Shown piece by piece: positions 1 through 6,565 of a DNA stretch of 7,978 nucleotides. Position numbers and translations under genes: made by a program. Position 1 is the first letter of the stretch. Every line of letters begins with the position of its first letter. Under the pieces are notes generated by a model. The model searched no databases, was not told the DNA's origin, and was given only the letters and a program-made list of their open reading frames with translations. Source of the stretch: Candidatus Thiodictyon intracellulare (GTDB lineage: Bacteria > Pseudomonadota > Gammaproteobacteria > Chromatiales > Chromatiaceae); contig JADNEJ010000477.1 of the NCBI GenBank assembly GCA_016292295.1, positions 1 through 7,978 on the forward strand. The letters run 5' to 3'.

Positions 1-67
1 CGCGCGTACGCCGGTGGGCGGCACGCAGCTCGGCGAGTTGTTCGGTGGAGAGGGTATAGCCGATCAT
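1..67 (-). CDS. IS630-like transposase, N-terminal fragment cut by window edge
   Basis: An ATG at 67 opens a frame that runs off the left edge and reads MIGYTLSTEQLAELRAAHRR, then TR. The pattern Y-T-L-x-x-E-x-L-A-x-L-R-A-A-H-R resembles the start of IS630-family transposases, just before their helix-turn-helix DNA-binding region. These enzymes cut and paste their element at TA dinucleotides using a DDE catalytic core, which would lie outside the window. Only 22 codons are visible, so the family call rests on the N-terminal pattern alone. The DNA between this start and about position 130 would be the element's end, but I could not identify its terminal inverted repeat. An ordinary HTH protein with a similar beginning is the alternative. 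Confidence 0.5.
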   Translation of the reverse strand, partial: MIGYTLSTEQLAELRAAHRRTR

Positions 68-123
68 TAGGGACGATAATATATCGGCGTCAGCCGGTTA
101 CGCTAGGGTCCTGAGAGAAAATC

Positions 124-234
124 TCAGATAAGACGTATATAAGTTAAACAAATCAATGAGGGAATGCTGGTCGCGTCGTTGTCGTAATCGAGGTTATCGT
201 AGCGCTCCGAATTCTCTCGCACGCCAAATTTCAT
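124..234 (-). CDS. Short unrecognised reading frame, possibly a gene start cut by the IS element
   Basis: A 36-codon frame starts at ATG 234 and ends at a TGA (124-126). A good Shine-Dalgarno sequence, GGAG, sits 5 nt before the ATG. The protein begins MKFGVRENSERYDNLDYDND and is acidic early, then turns hydrophobic (SLICLTYIRLI). I do not recognise it. Base composition is more AT-rich than in the gcv genes. One reading, which is inference, is that it is the N-terminus of a longer gene interrupted by insertion of the IS630-like element whose transposase starts at 67. The last residues before the stop would then come from the element. The frame could also be chance. The start codon lies in the loop between the arms of an inverted repeat (176-190 with 243-257). 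Confidence 0.25.
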   Translation of the reverse strand: MKFGVRENSERYDNLDYDNDATSIPSLICLTYIRLI

Positions 235-270
235 CGCTTCTCCGATCACGACAACGATTGTGTTTAACTT
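141..270. repeat. Nested inverted repeat around the short ORF
   Basis: The outer arms are a perfect 10-bp inverted repeat, AAGTTAAACA (141-150) and TGTTTAACTT (261-270). The inner arms match over 14 of 15 bp, TCGTTGTCGTAATCG (176-190) against the complement of 243-257. On the right the arms are almost contiguous; on the left they are separated by 25 nt, so the structure is asymmetric. In a minus-strand RNA the inner stem would hold the GAGAAGCGATG start region in its loop. It could be a small decayed mobile element, or a structured leader. No flanking TA duplication is obvious. Confidence 0.5.
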
Positions 271-380
271 GCTCTTGGCCTATTACTGATTGATCGCGCG
301 ACGGAAGGAATCAGCTCACCCTGGCGGCCTTGATCACTGTCACGGCCATCCCGCGAACTGCGGCGCCATCGGGCAGAGCA

Positions 381-415
381 GCGGACCCTACGACTTAGGG
401 TGCGCTGTGCGGACC
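381..415. repeat. Small palindromic repeat downstream of tpx
   Basis: GCGGACCCTA (381-390) pairs with TAGGGTGCGC (396-405) through a 5-nt loop, with one G-G mismatch. An overlapping alternative hairpin pairs GGTGCGC (399-405) with GCGGACC (409-415), also with one mismatch. This resembles the dispersed intergenic palindromes of the GTAGGGTG type seen at 2500 and 7134. It is probably a degraded member or relative of that family. The rest of 271-431 holds no gene I can support. Confidence 0.35.
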
Positions 416-431
416 AGCGACATTGGCCGGA

Positions 432-472
432 GCGATGATCGAGGGATCATCGCCCGCGTCCCGCGCGCGGGA
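432..472 (-). terminator. Candidate terminator hairpins after tpx
   Basis: Immediately after the tpx stop, a perfect 14-bp palindrome (459-472, centred on CGCGCG) is followed by a perfect 9-bp stem with a 4-nt loop: GCGATGATC (432-440), GAGG, GATCATCGC (445-453). Neither hairpin is followed by a U-run on the minus strand, so classical intrinsic termination is not shown. The position, just past the last gene of the gcv-tpx cluster, makes a termination or RNA 3'-end stabilising role plausible. Confidence 0.35.
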
Positions 473-973
473 TTAGCCTAACGCCGCCAGCGCCGCGTCA
501 TAATCCGGCTCCTGGGTGATTTCCGGGACCAACTGCGTATAGACCACTCGGTCGTGCGCATCCAGAACGACTACGGCGCGGGCGGTGATGCCGGCGAGCG
601 GGCCGTCGGTGATCAGCACACCGTAGTCCCTGGCAAAGTCGTGCGAGCGCATCATGGACAGGCTGACCACATTGGCCAGCCCCTCGGCGCTGCAAAAGCG
701 GTCCATTGCGAAGGGCAGGTCGGCGGAGATGATCAGGGCGACCGCATCGGCCTTGCCGGCCATGGCCTCATTGAAGCGCCTAGTGGAGGCGGCGCAGACG
801 CCGGTATCCAGGCTCGGGACTATATTCAGGAGCTTCTTCTTGCCGGCGAAGTCGGCGAGCGACTTGTCGCTGAGATCTTTGGCGACCAGCGTGAAATCCG
901 GTGCTGGGCTGCCGACGGCGGGCAGGTCGCCGGACAGGCTGACGGAGTTACCTTGCAGGGCGGTCTTGACCAT
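473..973 (-). CDS. tpx: Thiol peroxidase Tpx (atypical 2-Cys peroxiredoxin)
   Basis: Tpx reduces hydrogen peroxide and especially alkyl hydroperoxides using thioredoxin; E. coli Tpx is periplasm-associated in some reports but has no signal peptide, and none is seen here. At 166 aa it matches the family length. The peroxidatic cysteine is C60 in [10 protein letters not shown], the resolving cysteine is C94 in DRFCSAEGL, and these are the only two cysteines. The conserved ISADLPFA (82-89), ARAVVV and [12 protein letters not shown] near the C-terminus are all present, so the protein should be active. The start at ATG 973 follows GGAG with a 10-nt spacer. It lies 72 nt after gcvPA on the same strand with no clear terminator or promoter between, so it may be the last gene of the gcv transcript. 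That linkage is unusual: gcvPB is the more common gene at this place. Confidence 0.96.
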   Translation of the reverse strand: MVKTALQGNSVSLSGDLPAVGSPAPDFTLVAKDLSDKSLADFAGKKKLLNIVPSLDTGVCAASTRRFNEAMAGKADAVALIISADLPFAMDRFCSAEGLANVVSLSMMRSHDFARDYGVLITDGPLAGITARAVVVLDAHDRVVYTQLVPEITQEPDYDAALAALG

Positions 974-1045
974 TGTCTTGGGTCTCCAATGGTGTTGGTC
1001 AATCGTCGTTCGCTGCCAGTTTGTGCGCTTCGTTTCCGGCGGCCT

Positions 1046-2431
1046 TCAGGCGGCTTTTACCTGGGTGTTCGCGGCAATGATCTGCGCCAAACGGGCCGCA
1101 TATTTTTCCATCTCCTGGGGGGTGCGCAACTCGGTGGCACATACTAGCAGGGCCGACCCGAGTTCCGGGTAGTCCAGGCTCAAGTCGAAGCCGCCCAGGA
1201 TGTCGTCGGCGGCAAGTAACTTTAGCACATCCGCGGCCGGGGCCGGCAGGCGCAGGGCCTGTTCGTGGAACACGGGGCGCTCGAACAGCGGCGCGACCCC
1301 CGGGATGACACAGAGCAGCGCCGCGAGTTGCCTGGTATTGGCGTGACAGGCGGCGGCCACCCGCTCCAGCCCCGTGGCGCCTAGGATCGCCAGATGGATG
1401 GTGGCGGCGGTGACCAGAAGGCCCTGATTGGTGCAGATGTTGGAGGTCGCCTTGCCGCGGCGGATGTGCTGCTCGCGCGCTTGCAGGGTGAGCGTGAAGC
1501 CGGGCTTGCCGTCGAGATCCAGGGTACGCCCGATGATGCGGCCGGGCATCTGGCGCACCAGGTCTTTCCTGCAGCACAGGAAACCCGCATAGGGCCCACC
1601 GGAGGACAGCGGTATCCCCAAGGGCTGGACCTCCCCGCAGGCAATGTCCGCGCCCTTGGTGCCCCACTCGCCGGGCGGCTTGAGGAGCGCAAGCGCCGTG
1701 GGGTTGACCACGCCGATGACAAGCGCCCCGTGGGCCTGGGCCCAGTCGGTGAGGTCGTCGGCGTCCTCGATGACCCCGAAGAAATTGGGCTGGTTGATCA
1801 CCACGGCCGCGAAGCCCGCGTCCCCGACCAGGCCGTCGAGTTCCGTCGCCGGGGTGTGCCCGCCGCGCCGGTCGAAGGGGGCCTCGAGGATTTCGATCCC
1901 CTGCAGCTCGACGATCCCGCGCAGCGCCCGCCGATAGGCCGGGTGCAGGGCGCGCGGCACCAGCACCCGGCTAGACTTAGCCTTGCGGTTGGCGCGCACC
2001 GCCATCAGCACCGCCTCCGCCAGGGCCGAGGCCCCGTCGTAGAGCGAGGCGTTGGAGATCTGCATGGCGGTCAGGGCCGTCATCATGGACTGGAACTCGT
2101 AGAGCAGTTGCAGGGTGCCCTGGCTCGCCTCCGCCTGGTAGGAGGTGTAGGCGCTGTAGAATTCGCCGCGAGCGGCGATCTGCCACACCGCCGCCGGGAT
2201 GTGGTGGTCATAGGCTCCGGCGCCGATGAAGCACGCGTGCTCGCCATCGGCGCGGGCGCGCCCCTGCATTAGCCGGGCGATGTCCATCTCGGCGAGTCCG
2301 GTCGGGATGGCGGCGAGTTCGCCGATGCAAAGTTCTGCGGGGATCTCGTCGAACAGGTCGTCGATGGCGGCGACGCCGATGGCGCCGAGCATGGCGGCGA
2401 TGTCCGCGTCGGTATGGGGTACGAAGGGCAT
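1046..2431 (-). CDS. gcvPA: Glycine dehydrogenase (decarboxylating) subunit 1, GcvPA
   Basis: This is the N-terminal half of the two-subunit type of P-protein, which decarboxylates glycine with pyridoxal phosphate and passes the aminomethyl group to the lipoyl arm of GcvH. The 461-aa length fits subunit 1 (about 450). Signatures include [19 protein letters not shown] (68-86), the segment from [12 protein letters not shown] (90-101) to [11 protein letters not shown] (130-140), [10 protein letters not shown] (214-223), SSGGPYAGF (276-284), [16 protein letters not shown] (301-316), and [20 protein letters not shown] (319-338). The PLP-binding lysine of the holoenzyme is in subunit 2 (GcvPB), which is not encoded anywhere in this window, so this subunit needs a partner from elsewhere. 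The start at ATG 2431 has GGAA about 9 nt upstream. The gap to gcvH is 150 nt and contains a palindromic repeat. The reading frame is intact. Confidence 0.96.
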   Translation of the reverse strand: MPFVPHTDADIAAMLGAIGVAAIDDLFDEIPAELCIGELAAIPTGLAEMDIARLMQGRARADGEHACFIGAGAYDHHIPAAVWQIAARGEFYSAYTSYQAEASQGTLQLLYEFQSMMTALTAMQISNASLYDGASALAEAVLMAVRANRKAKSSRVLVPRALHPAYRRALRGIVELQGIEILEAPFDRRGGHTPATELDGLVGDAGFAAVVINQPNFFGVIEDADDLTDWAQAHGALVIGVVNPTALALLKPPGEWGTKGADIACGEVQPLGIPLSSGGPYAGFLCCRKDLVRQMPGRIIGRTLDLDGKPGFTLTLQAREQHIRRGKATSNICTNQGLLVTAATIHLAILGATGLERVAAACHANTRQLAALLCVIPGVAPLFERPVFHEQALRLPAPAADVLKLLAADDILGGFDLSLDYPELGSALLVCATELRTPQEMEKYAARLAQIIAANTQVKAA

Positions 2432-2499
2432 ATCAGAGCATTCCGGGGCCCGACGGGCGGGCCGATCTGCGATTTAAGGTAACGGTGGTCGCCGATTAG

Positions 2500-2569
2500 G
2501 TAGGGTGGATAAGGTGCGCACAGGGACCTTGCGATCCGCCTCGGCACCCGCTCGCGCCGCATCCACCAT
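2500..2569. repeat. Dispersed palindromic repeat, GTAGGGTGGATAAGG type, inside the gcv operon
   Basis: GTAGGGTGGATAAGG begins at 2500, and ATCCACCATC closes the element at 2561-2570. GGTGGAT (2504-2510) and ATCCACC (2561-2567) are perfect inverted arms. A second copy with the same edges and a different centre lies at 7134-7205. It sits in the gcvH-gcvPA spacer, where the folded RNA could affect mRNA processing or stability. Such GTAGGGTGGAT palindromes are common between genes in many gammaproteobacteria. Confidence 0.75.
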
Positions 2570-2581
2570 CCGCCGCTGCGC

Positions 2582-2974
2582 TCAGGCCTCGGCGTCCACC
2601 ACCGCCTGGTAGCCGGCGGCATCCAGCAGGCCGGCGAAGGAGCCCGGTGTGGCAAGCCGCAGGGTGAAGATCCAGCCCGCGTCATAGGCGCCCTGATTGA
2701 TGGCCTCGGGGGTATCGGCCAGCGCCGCGTTGGCCTCCAGCACCTCCCCGCTCAAGGGGGCGTAGATATCGGAGGCGGTCTTGACCGACTCGATCACGGC
2801 GCAGGCCTGCCCGGCCTTTACCTCGGTGCCAACCTCGGGGGTCTCGACAAAGACGATGTCGCCCAGGGCCTCCTGGGCATGGTCGGTGATGCCGACGGTC
2901 ACGGTACCGTCGCCGTTGTCCTTCACCCACTCGTGGCTCGTGGTGTAACGCAGGTCAACAGGGATGGCGCTCAT
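2582..2974 (-). CDS. gcvH: Glycine cleavage system H protein
   Basis: GcvH carries a lipoyl group that shuttles the aminomethyl intermediate from the P-protein to GcvT and is then re-oxidised by lipoamide dehydrogenase. The 130-aa length is normal. The N-terminus shows YTTSHEWV (10-17), followed by [20 protein letters not shown] (21-40). The lipoyl-acceptor lysine is K65 in the [17 protein letters not shown] segment, and the GAYDAGWIF block before the C-terminus is conserved. The ATG at 2974 is preceded by GGGAGAG with a good spacer. The 153-nt gap from gcvT holds strong GC-rich hairpins. Nothing suggests loss of function. Confidence 0.97.
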   Translation of the reverse strand: MSAIPVDLRYTTSHEWVKDNGDGTVTVGITDHAQEALGDIVFVETPEVGTEVKAGQACAVIESVKTASDIYAPLSGEVLEANAALADTPEAINQGAYDAGWIFTLRLATPGSFAGLLDAAGYQAVVDAEA

Positions 2975-2992
2975 GGTTCTCTCCCGGTGGGG

Positions 2993-3045
2993 CCGGCGGG
3001 CCGGCCGATCGCTGTGTGGTTACAATGGCATCGCCCGTGCGGGCG
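2993..3045. repeat. GC-rich hairpins in the gcvT-gcvH spacer
   Basis: Two self-complementary blocks lie between gcvT and gcvH: CGCCCG-TG-CGGGCG (3032-3045), with 6-bp perfect arms, and a GGCCGGC/GCCGGCC palindrome near 2993-3006. A third weaker hairpin, with ACGGA/TCCGT arms, lies around 3094-3106 just after the gcvT stop. None is followed by a U-run on the minus strand. They may adjust the relative amounts of gcvT and gcvH mRNA; this is inference. Confidence 0.4.
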
Positions 3046-3127
3046 GCGCCGATTAATATCGCTATGATTGAATCAAAGTCTTTCGGTACCCGACGGACTG
3101 TCCGTGGTACTCGGTGCAGGGGCCTGA

Positions 3128-4216
3128 TCAGCAATCCAACAGGGCGCTGCCGTTGCGAACAAAGGTGGTCTTGACCACGCGCGCCGGGACCGGTTTGCCG
3201 CGGATGTCCACCGTGCAGTCGGCACCGATGCCGCGCGCCACCCGGGCGAAGGCGATGGAGCGCTCCAGGGTCGGCGAGAAGCCGCCGGAGGTGATTTCAC
3301 CGACCTCATGCCCATCGACGAACACCTTCTGGTGACCGCGCAGCACCCCGCGACCGATCAGGAGCAGGCCGACGAAGGCCCGATGGGAGAGGGCGTCGCG
3401 CACCGCGGCCAGGGCCATCCGGCCTACGAAGGGACGCGCGTCCGGTTCCCAGGCGATGGTCCAGCCGAGACCGGCCTCCAGCGGGCCCACCACCTCGTCC
3501 ATGTCCTGACCATAGAGGTTCATGCCGGCCTCCAGCCGCAGGGTGTCCCGGGCACCCAGGCCGCAGGGCTGCACACCGGCGGCGATCAGGGCGCGCCAGA
3601 ACCCGGGGGCGTCCGCGGCGGGGAGTATGACCTCGAAACCGTCCTCGCCCGTGTAGCCGGTGCGGCCCACGAACCAACGACCGTCGACGGCGAAGAAGGG
3701 CTTGAGTGCGAGTGCCGCCTTACGACAGTCGGCGTGCAGCAGGGGGGCGGTCAGGGCCGCTGCCTGGGGTCCCTGGATGGCGATCATCGCCAGATCGCGG
3801 CGGCGGTCGATCGCGATGTTGAAGCCCGCGGCACGCGCCCGCATCCAGTCGAGATCCTTGTCCGCGGTCCCGGCATTGACCACCAGCCGATAGTGGTCGG
3901 GGCGGCGGTAATAGACGATCAGGTCGTCCACCACGCCGCCCCGGTCGTTCAACATACAGGAGTAGAGCGCCTTGCCCGGGACCTTGAGTTTGGCCACGTC
4001 ATTGGCGAGCAGGTAGCGCAGGAAGTCGCGGGCGCCGGGGCCGGAGAGGTCCACCGGCTGCATGTGGGAGACATCGAAGACCCCGGCGTAGCGGCGCACC
4101 GCGTGGTGCTCCTCCAACTGGGAACCATAGTGCAGCGGCATGTCCCAACCGCCGAAGGGGACGATGCGGGCGCTCAGGCGCTCGTGCTCGGCAAACAGGG
4201 GGGTACGCAATCCCAT
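3128..4216 (-). CDS. gcvT: Glycine cleavage system T protein (aminomethyltransferase)
   Basis: GcvT takes the aminomethyl group from lipoyl-GcvH, releases ammonia and gives 5,10-methylene-tetrahydrofolate. The 362 aa fit the family. The N-terminus reads [20 protein letters not shown] (3-22) then GWDMPLHY, followed by GVFDVSHM (45-52). [14 protein letters not shown] (90-103) contains the aspartate region that activates tetrahydrofolate. [14 protein letters not shown] marks the folate-binding centre, and [20 protein letters not shown] is the GcvT family block. The C-terminus, with [17 protein letters not shown] then [13 protein letters not shown], forms the usual barrel domain. It starts at ATG 4216 directly after the riboswitch and is the first gene of the operon. 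Its Shine-Dalgarno is modest (GGAG 14-17 nt upstream, GAAGAG closer), which leaves room for regulation of translation. Confidence 0.97.
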   Translation of the reverse strand: MGLRTPLFAEHERLSARIVPFGGWDMPLHYGSQLEEHHAVRRYAGVFDVSHMQPVDLSGPGARDFLRYLLANDVAKLKVPGKALYSCMLNDRGGVVDDLIVYYRRPDHYRLVVNAGTADKDLDWMRARAAGFNIAIDRRRDLAMIAIQGPQAAALTAPLLHADCRKAALALKPFFAVDGRWFVGRTGYTGEDGFEVILPAADAPGFWRALIAAGVQPCGLGARDTLRLEAGMNLYGQDMDEVVGPLEAGLGWTIAWEPDARPFVGRMALAAVRDALSHRAFVGLLLIGRGVLRGHQKVFVDGHEVGEITSGGFSPTLERSIAFARVARGIGADCTVDIRGKPVPARVVKTTFVRNGSALLDC

Positions 4217-4261
4217 TCGACTCTTCTCGCTCCGGCCGGGGCAGTGCCGGCAGTGGTCTGA

Positions 4262-4311
4262 ACAATAGGGTATGCCCGCGGCGCCCGATCTTGGTATCGA
4301 GCCGCCGGCAT
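4262..4311 (-). terminator. Attenuator-like hairpin in the riboswitch expression platform
   Basis: On the minus strand, AUGCC (4311-4307), GCGGC (4305-4301) and UCGAU (4300-4296) pair with AUCGG (4289-4285), GCCGC (4282-4278) and GGCAU (4276-4272). This gives about 15 bp with a 6-nt loop, one 1x1 mismatch and a 2-nt bulge. The sequence after it is ACCCUAUUGUU, a short U-rich but imperfect tail. It begins only a few nucleotides after the P1 stem of the second glycine aptamer, where a terminator or its competing fold would be expected. A second stem (GCCGG/CCGGC, near 4225-4250) lies close to the gcvT ribosome site. Which fold switches with glycine is inferred, not shown. Confidence 0.4.
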
Positions 4312-4312
4312 C

Positions 4313-4511
4313 GCCCCTCTGTCCTGGACCTGAGAGTTTGCGGGCCAGGCGCTTGAAGCCCGGCCGGCTGCTCCGTCGGTGGGTTGCGGTCTGATCAAAC
4401 AGACGACAACCGCTCTCCAGAGTCGGTCTTAAGCCCCGTGGTCCGGTGTGCCTGAGCGATTTCGGGCGGTGTTGCGCCTTCGGCGCCGGCGCGACGGCCG
4501 GTCTCTCCCAG
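4313..4511 (-). promoter_or_regulatory. Tandem glycine riboswitch upstream of gcvT
   Basis: This RNA element binds glycine in two aptamers and controls the glycine-cleavage operon. On the minus strand, aptamer 1 starts at GGGAGAGACC (4510-4501). It continues with the core GCGCCGAAGGCGCAA (4486-4472) and closes with GAAAUCGCUCAGGCAC and a GGGG end (about 4465-4435). The linker GACUCUGGAGAG (about 4424-4413) is shared. Aptamer 2 carries CACCGACGGAGCAG (4381-4368) and the near-consensus GCAAACUCUCAGGUCCAGG then ACAGAGGGG (about 4340-4313). All conserved blocks of both aptamers are present in order. In this family, glycine binding normally turns on gcv expression, and the gene position agrees. 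Confidence 0.95.
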
Positions 4512-4531
4512 GGGGCATGACGCGAAGCGCG

Positions 4532-4560
4532 ACTATACGGGCGCTCGGGCAGGATTTCCA
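4532..4560 (-). promoter_or_regulatory. Predicted sigma-70 promoter for the riboswitch-gcv operon
   Basis: On the minus strand the -35 candidate TGGAAA (4560-4555) is followed by a 17-nt spacer and the -10 candidate TATAGT (4537-4532). These match the consensus at 4 of 6 and 5 of 6 positions. The expected start of transcription, about 4525, would put 15 nt before the first aptamer. A small GGGC/GCCC hairpin (4547-4564) overlaps the -35. The upstream gene ends at 4610, so this is the only space available for a dedicated promoter. Confidence 0.55.
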
Positions 4561-4609
4561 GCCCGAGGCACGCCGGCCGGGGTCGGATGCTGCCGGTTGT
4601 GCTGCCAAC

Positions 4610-5114
4610 TCACTCTGCCGCCGCGCCGAGGAGGATCAAGGCGACCTTGCTTCTCTCGAACTTGAAGATCAATCCGCCGTAGATTGAGCCGGCCGCGAAA
4701 CTTCCGGCGTCGCTGCTCTCCTTATTCAACTGTCGTTTGTAGGCTTTCATGACCTGCGCCGCGGTGCTGCCGATCATGATCCCGCGTTTTGTGCGCAGCG
4801 TGCTCGGTGCGGACACCGAAATCGACTCGATCAACTTGCGCCCGCGCTTCTTGTTTGAAGTCATCCCGAGCAGGATCCCGCAATCCTTGTAATCCCAGTT
4901 CTGGTGCCAGGCCCCGTCCGCACCCCAGAGCGTCTCGCGCTCGCGGGGCGAGCTGACAGTCGATTTTGCCCTTGAGCGCGGTTTCCGACATGCCCTCATA
5001 CAGGTCGCCGATTTGCTCCGAGCGCAGCAGGGCAAATTCATCCCCGGCGCCCGCGGTCGGGTCGGACAGCAGCGCCGCGAGCGTGATCGCGGCAAGGAAG
5101 ATCGCCAATCGCAT
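4610..5114 (-). pseudogene. Secreted protein of unknown function, single frameshift
   Basis: The frame from ATG 5114 encodes a signal peptide (R2, hydrophobic stretch IFLAAITLAALL, likely cleavage near AGA) and then EQIGDLYEGMSETALKGKID. Coding sense then moves to the next frame, which gives ETLWGADGAWHQNWDYKDCG and runs to the stop at 4610 with a GSIYGGLIFKFER segment near its C-terminus. The shift maps to about 4940-4950. Removing one base from the G4 run at 4945-4948 joins the two parts as CQLARERETLWG and gives a protein of about 167 aa. Each half alone is truncated. The motifs IGDLYEGMSETAL and IMIGSTAAQVMKAY look like two related short repeats. A weak GGGGA ribosome site precedes the start. 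I do not recognise a named family. Export to the periplasm is likely for an intact version. The shift may be real decay or a sequencing error. Confidence 0.65.
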
Positions 5115-5173
5115 GGGTCGTTCCCCGCGGGTGAATGAGTGGGCAAGTGTCGTGAAAGTCCGACCGGGCCCCG

Positions 5174-5239
5174 GTGGGAGCGGCTTCAGCTGCGACGTGA
5201 CCGCAGCGGCACGGCCCCGGTCCGGCTGAAGCTTCGACC
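5174..5239. repeat. REP-like palindromic pair
   Basis: GTGGGAGCGGCTTCAGCTGC (5174-5193) is followed by GAC. It has the form of the widespread GTGGGAGCGGCTTCAGCCGC extragenic palindrome, with a GCGGC/GCTGC stem around TTCA. An inverted partner, CCGGCTGAAGCTTCGACC (5222-5239), lies 25 nt away, as in REP doublets. The pair sits in the spacer 5115-5354 between the unknown secreted protein and the zinc-ribbon gene. I see no gene in that spacer. Confidence 0.6.
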
Positions 5240-5303
5240 TGCGGTGCGCAACGCCTGGGCGGCGGCCGCAACCATGGTCGAGACCGTGCTCACCGCTCAG
5301 CCC

Positions 5304-5347
5304 CCCGGCCCGGTGACGCCTTCCCGGCCCGGTGACGCCTTCCCGGC
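5304..5347. repeat. 19-bp tandem repeat, about 2.3 copies
   Basis: The 19-nt unit CCCGGCCCGGTGACGCCTT occurs at 5304-5322 and again, identical, at 5323-5341. A partial third copy begins CCCGGC at 5342. It lies 8 nt past the stop codon of the zinc-ribbon gene, in its 3' untranslated region. The CCCGG-rich unit has no clear terminator-like U-run on the minus strand. Confidence 0.8.
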
Positions 5348-5354
5348 GGGGGCC

Positions 5355-5918
5355 TTACCTCTTGTCGGCCGTCCGCGACTCTGCGGGCCCCTCCTGCCGC
5401 TTAAAGGTGTGACCGGCGCAGTCGGCGCAGAACGGGATGCGCCCGGTCTTGACGAAGTGGGTCTTGGCTCCGCAGCGGTCGCACACCAGCGTCCCCGGTC
5501 CGGTCACCTCACCCGCCTGATAGAGGGTCATCTGTCGGGCGGTCTCCGCCCACTGCGCGAGCTGCAGGCTGGTCTGGTCCGCCACCTGGGTGAACATGTC
5601 CATCATCCGCTGCTCGATCAGCTCCAGGTCGAAGCGCCACCAGTCGCGGATGTCCTGGCCGGTCTCGGCGATATAGCTCGCCGCGTCCTCCACGTCCCGG
5701 CGCAGATAGTCCGTCACCTTGTTGGCCTCCTCCCGGGTCAGTTCGCCCAGTTCCACCATATTGTCCCGTGCCTTGTCCAGCAACTCCCGGAAGTGGGGTA
5801 CCGTCTCGTGCGTGGCGCCCTCCAGGGTATCGCGGGTGCGTTTGAGTAGTTCCTCATAGGCCTCCACCAACTTATCGACTGGCTTCTCGACTGGGTGCTT
5901 GGTGTCCGGATCGGTCAT
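5355..5918 (-). CDS. YbeL-type zinc-ribbon protein (DUF1451)
   Basis: The product is a soluble 187-aa protein. Residues 10-135 are mostly charged and helical, with probable coiled-coil character (for example VDKLVEAYEELLKRTRDTLE). A C-terminal zinc ribbon follows, with CDRC (C146, C149) and CADC (C164, C167) flanking AKTHFVKTGRIPF. This arrangement matches the DUF1451/YbeL family of gammaproteobacteria, whose biochemical role is unknown; the four cysteines should bind one zinc. The frame is open further upstream to an ATG at 6134. The start at 5918 is preferred because GGAG lies 8 nt before it, the domain begins there, and the upstream extension has no protein-like character. No convincing promoter hexamers were seen. 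It is monocistronic or loosely placed, with repeat-bearing spacers on both sides. Confidence 0.88.
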   Translation of the reverse strand: MTDPDTKHPVEKPVDKLVEAYEELLKRTRDTLEGATHETVPHFRELLDKARDNMVELGELTREEANKVTDYLRRDVEDAASYIAETGQDIRDWWRFDLELIEQRMMDMFTQVADQTSLQLAQWAETARQMTLYQAGEVTGPGTLVCDRCGAKTHFVKTGRIPFCADCAGHTFKRQEGPAESRTADKR

Positions 5919-6565
5919 CTGAGAGTCTCCGTCTGGCGGGTGGATCGCTCGGCGTGCTCGAGGGGGCACGGGTCTGGCGTAAGTTTGCCTGAAGCCGTGG
6001 ATTTGGCAACCGGCAAGGGTGGCTCGACCGCCACGGTGCGGCGGGCCGGTCGCGATCTTTGCAGAAAATGGGTTGCCCGCAGCTGAAATCCGTAGTGAGG
6101 GTCGGCTGTTGGCGCAGATCTCGCGCCAATCCACCGCCCCCGTAGAAGTGGCGTCCCGCCGCGATCCGACCCATCAAGCGGCGATGCTACCTCTATAAAT
6201 CCCAAGGAAATACCCGCCAGCGCTCTGTGCGGTGCCGCGCAACGAGCGCGGGTGACACCGCTCCTCCGCCGCGCACAGCGCCCGCGTCCACCCTCGTGAC
6301 AAAGGCTCCAGCGGTGCCACGCCTGTGTCAGGCGCTATGCGCCGCGAGCCCACGCGGCCGCAACCATGATCCCAAATCGGGGAATCTCTCACGCCAAGGC
6401 GCAAAAAAATACAATAGGGTAGGTCCAGCATCCAAGTCATCCGCCGGGTGAATCGTCCAACGTCGGGAACGTACTGAAAAACTGACCCAGGGCGCTGCGC
6501 CTTAAGCCAGTATGTCGGGCCTCGTTGGGGCTTGGATCGTCCGCACGCCCGCGCGAAATAGCCGC
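5919..6565. other. Gene-free spacer with degraded repeats
   Basis: No frame in this 647-bp stretch shows protein-like composition or a ribosome site. It holds palindromic repeat pieces at 6252-6352. It also has a CTCACGCCAAGGCGCAAAAA string at about 6388-6407, which resembles the CTCACGCAAAGGCGCAAAG motif found between genes in many bacteria, and a GGCGCTGCGCC palindrome near 6491-6501. The spacer is probably a site of past insertions and deletions. Confidence 0.5.
6252..6352. repeat. Degraded copies of the GTGACACCGCT palindrome
   Basis: GTGACACCGCTCC (6252-6264) and a diverged copy from 6296, GTGACAAAGGCTCCAGCGGT onward, share long stretches with the cleaner element at 7041-7097. The shared stretches include GCTCCAGCGGTG, CTGTGTC or ATGTGTC, GGCGCT-TGCGCC and CGAGC. 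Together with 7041-7097 they flank the broken HIT gene on both sides. Confidence 0.6.

Noticed and set aside
290..481. Plus-strand 63-codon frame
   Set aside because: It overlaps the hairpins after tpx and the end of tpx itself; no ribosome site or protein-like composition was seen.
1394..2272. Long plus-strand open frame (292 codons) opposite gcvPA
   Set aside because: It is a shadow of gcvPA, with Gly/Arg/Val-rich composition and no family features.
3308..4261. Long plus-strand open frame (317 codons) opposite gcvT
   Set aside because: It is antisense to an intact, well-conserved gene in GC-rich DNA, where shadow frames are expected; it has no recognisable domain.
5919..6134. Longer N-terminus for the zinc-ribbon protein (start at 6134)
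   Set aside because: The ribosome site and the start of the helical domain fit 5918; the extension is low in sense and lacks a ribosome site I could see.
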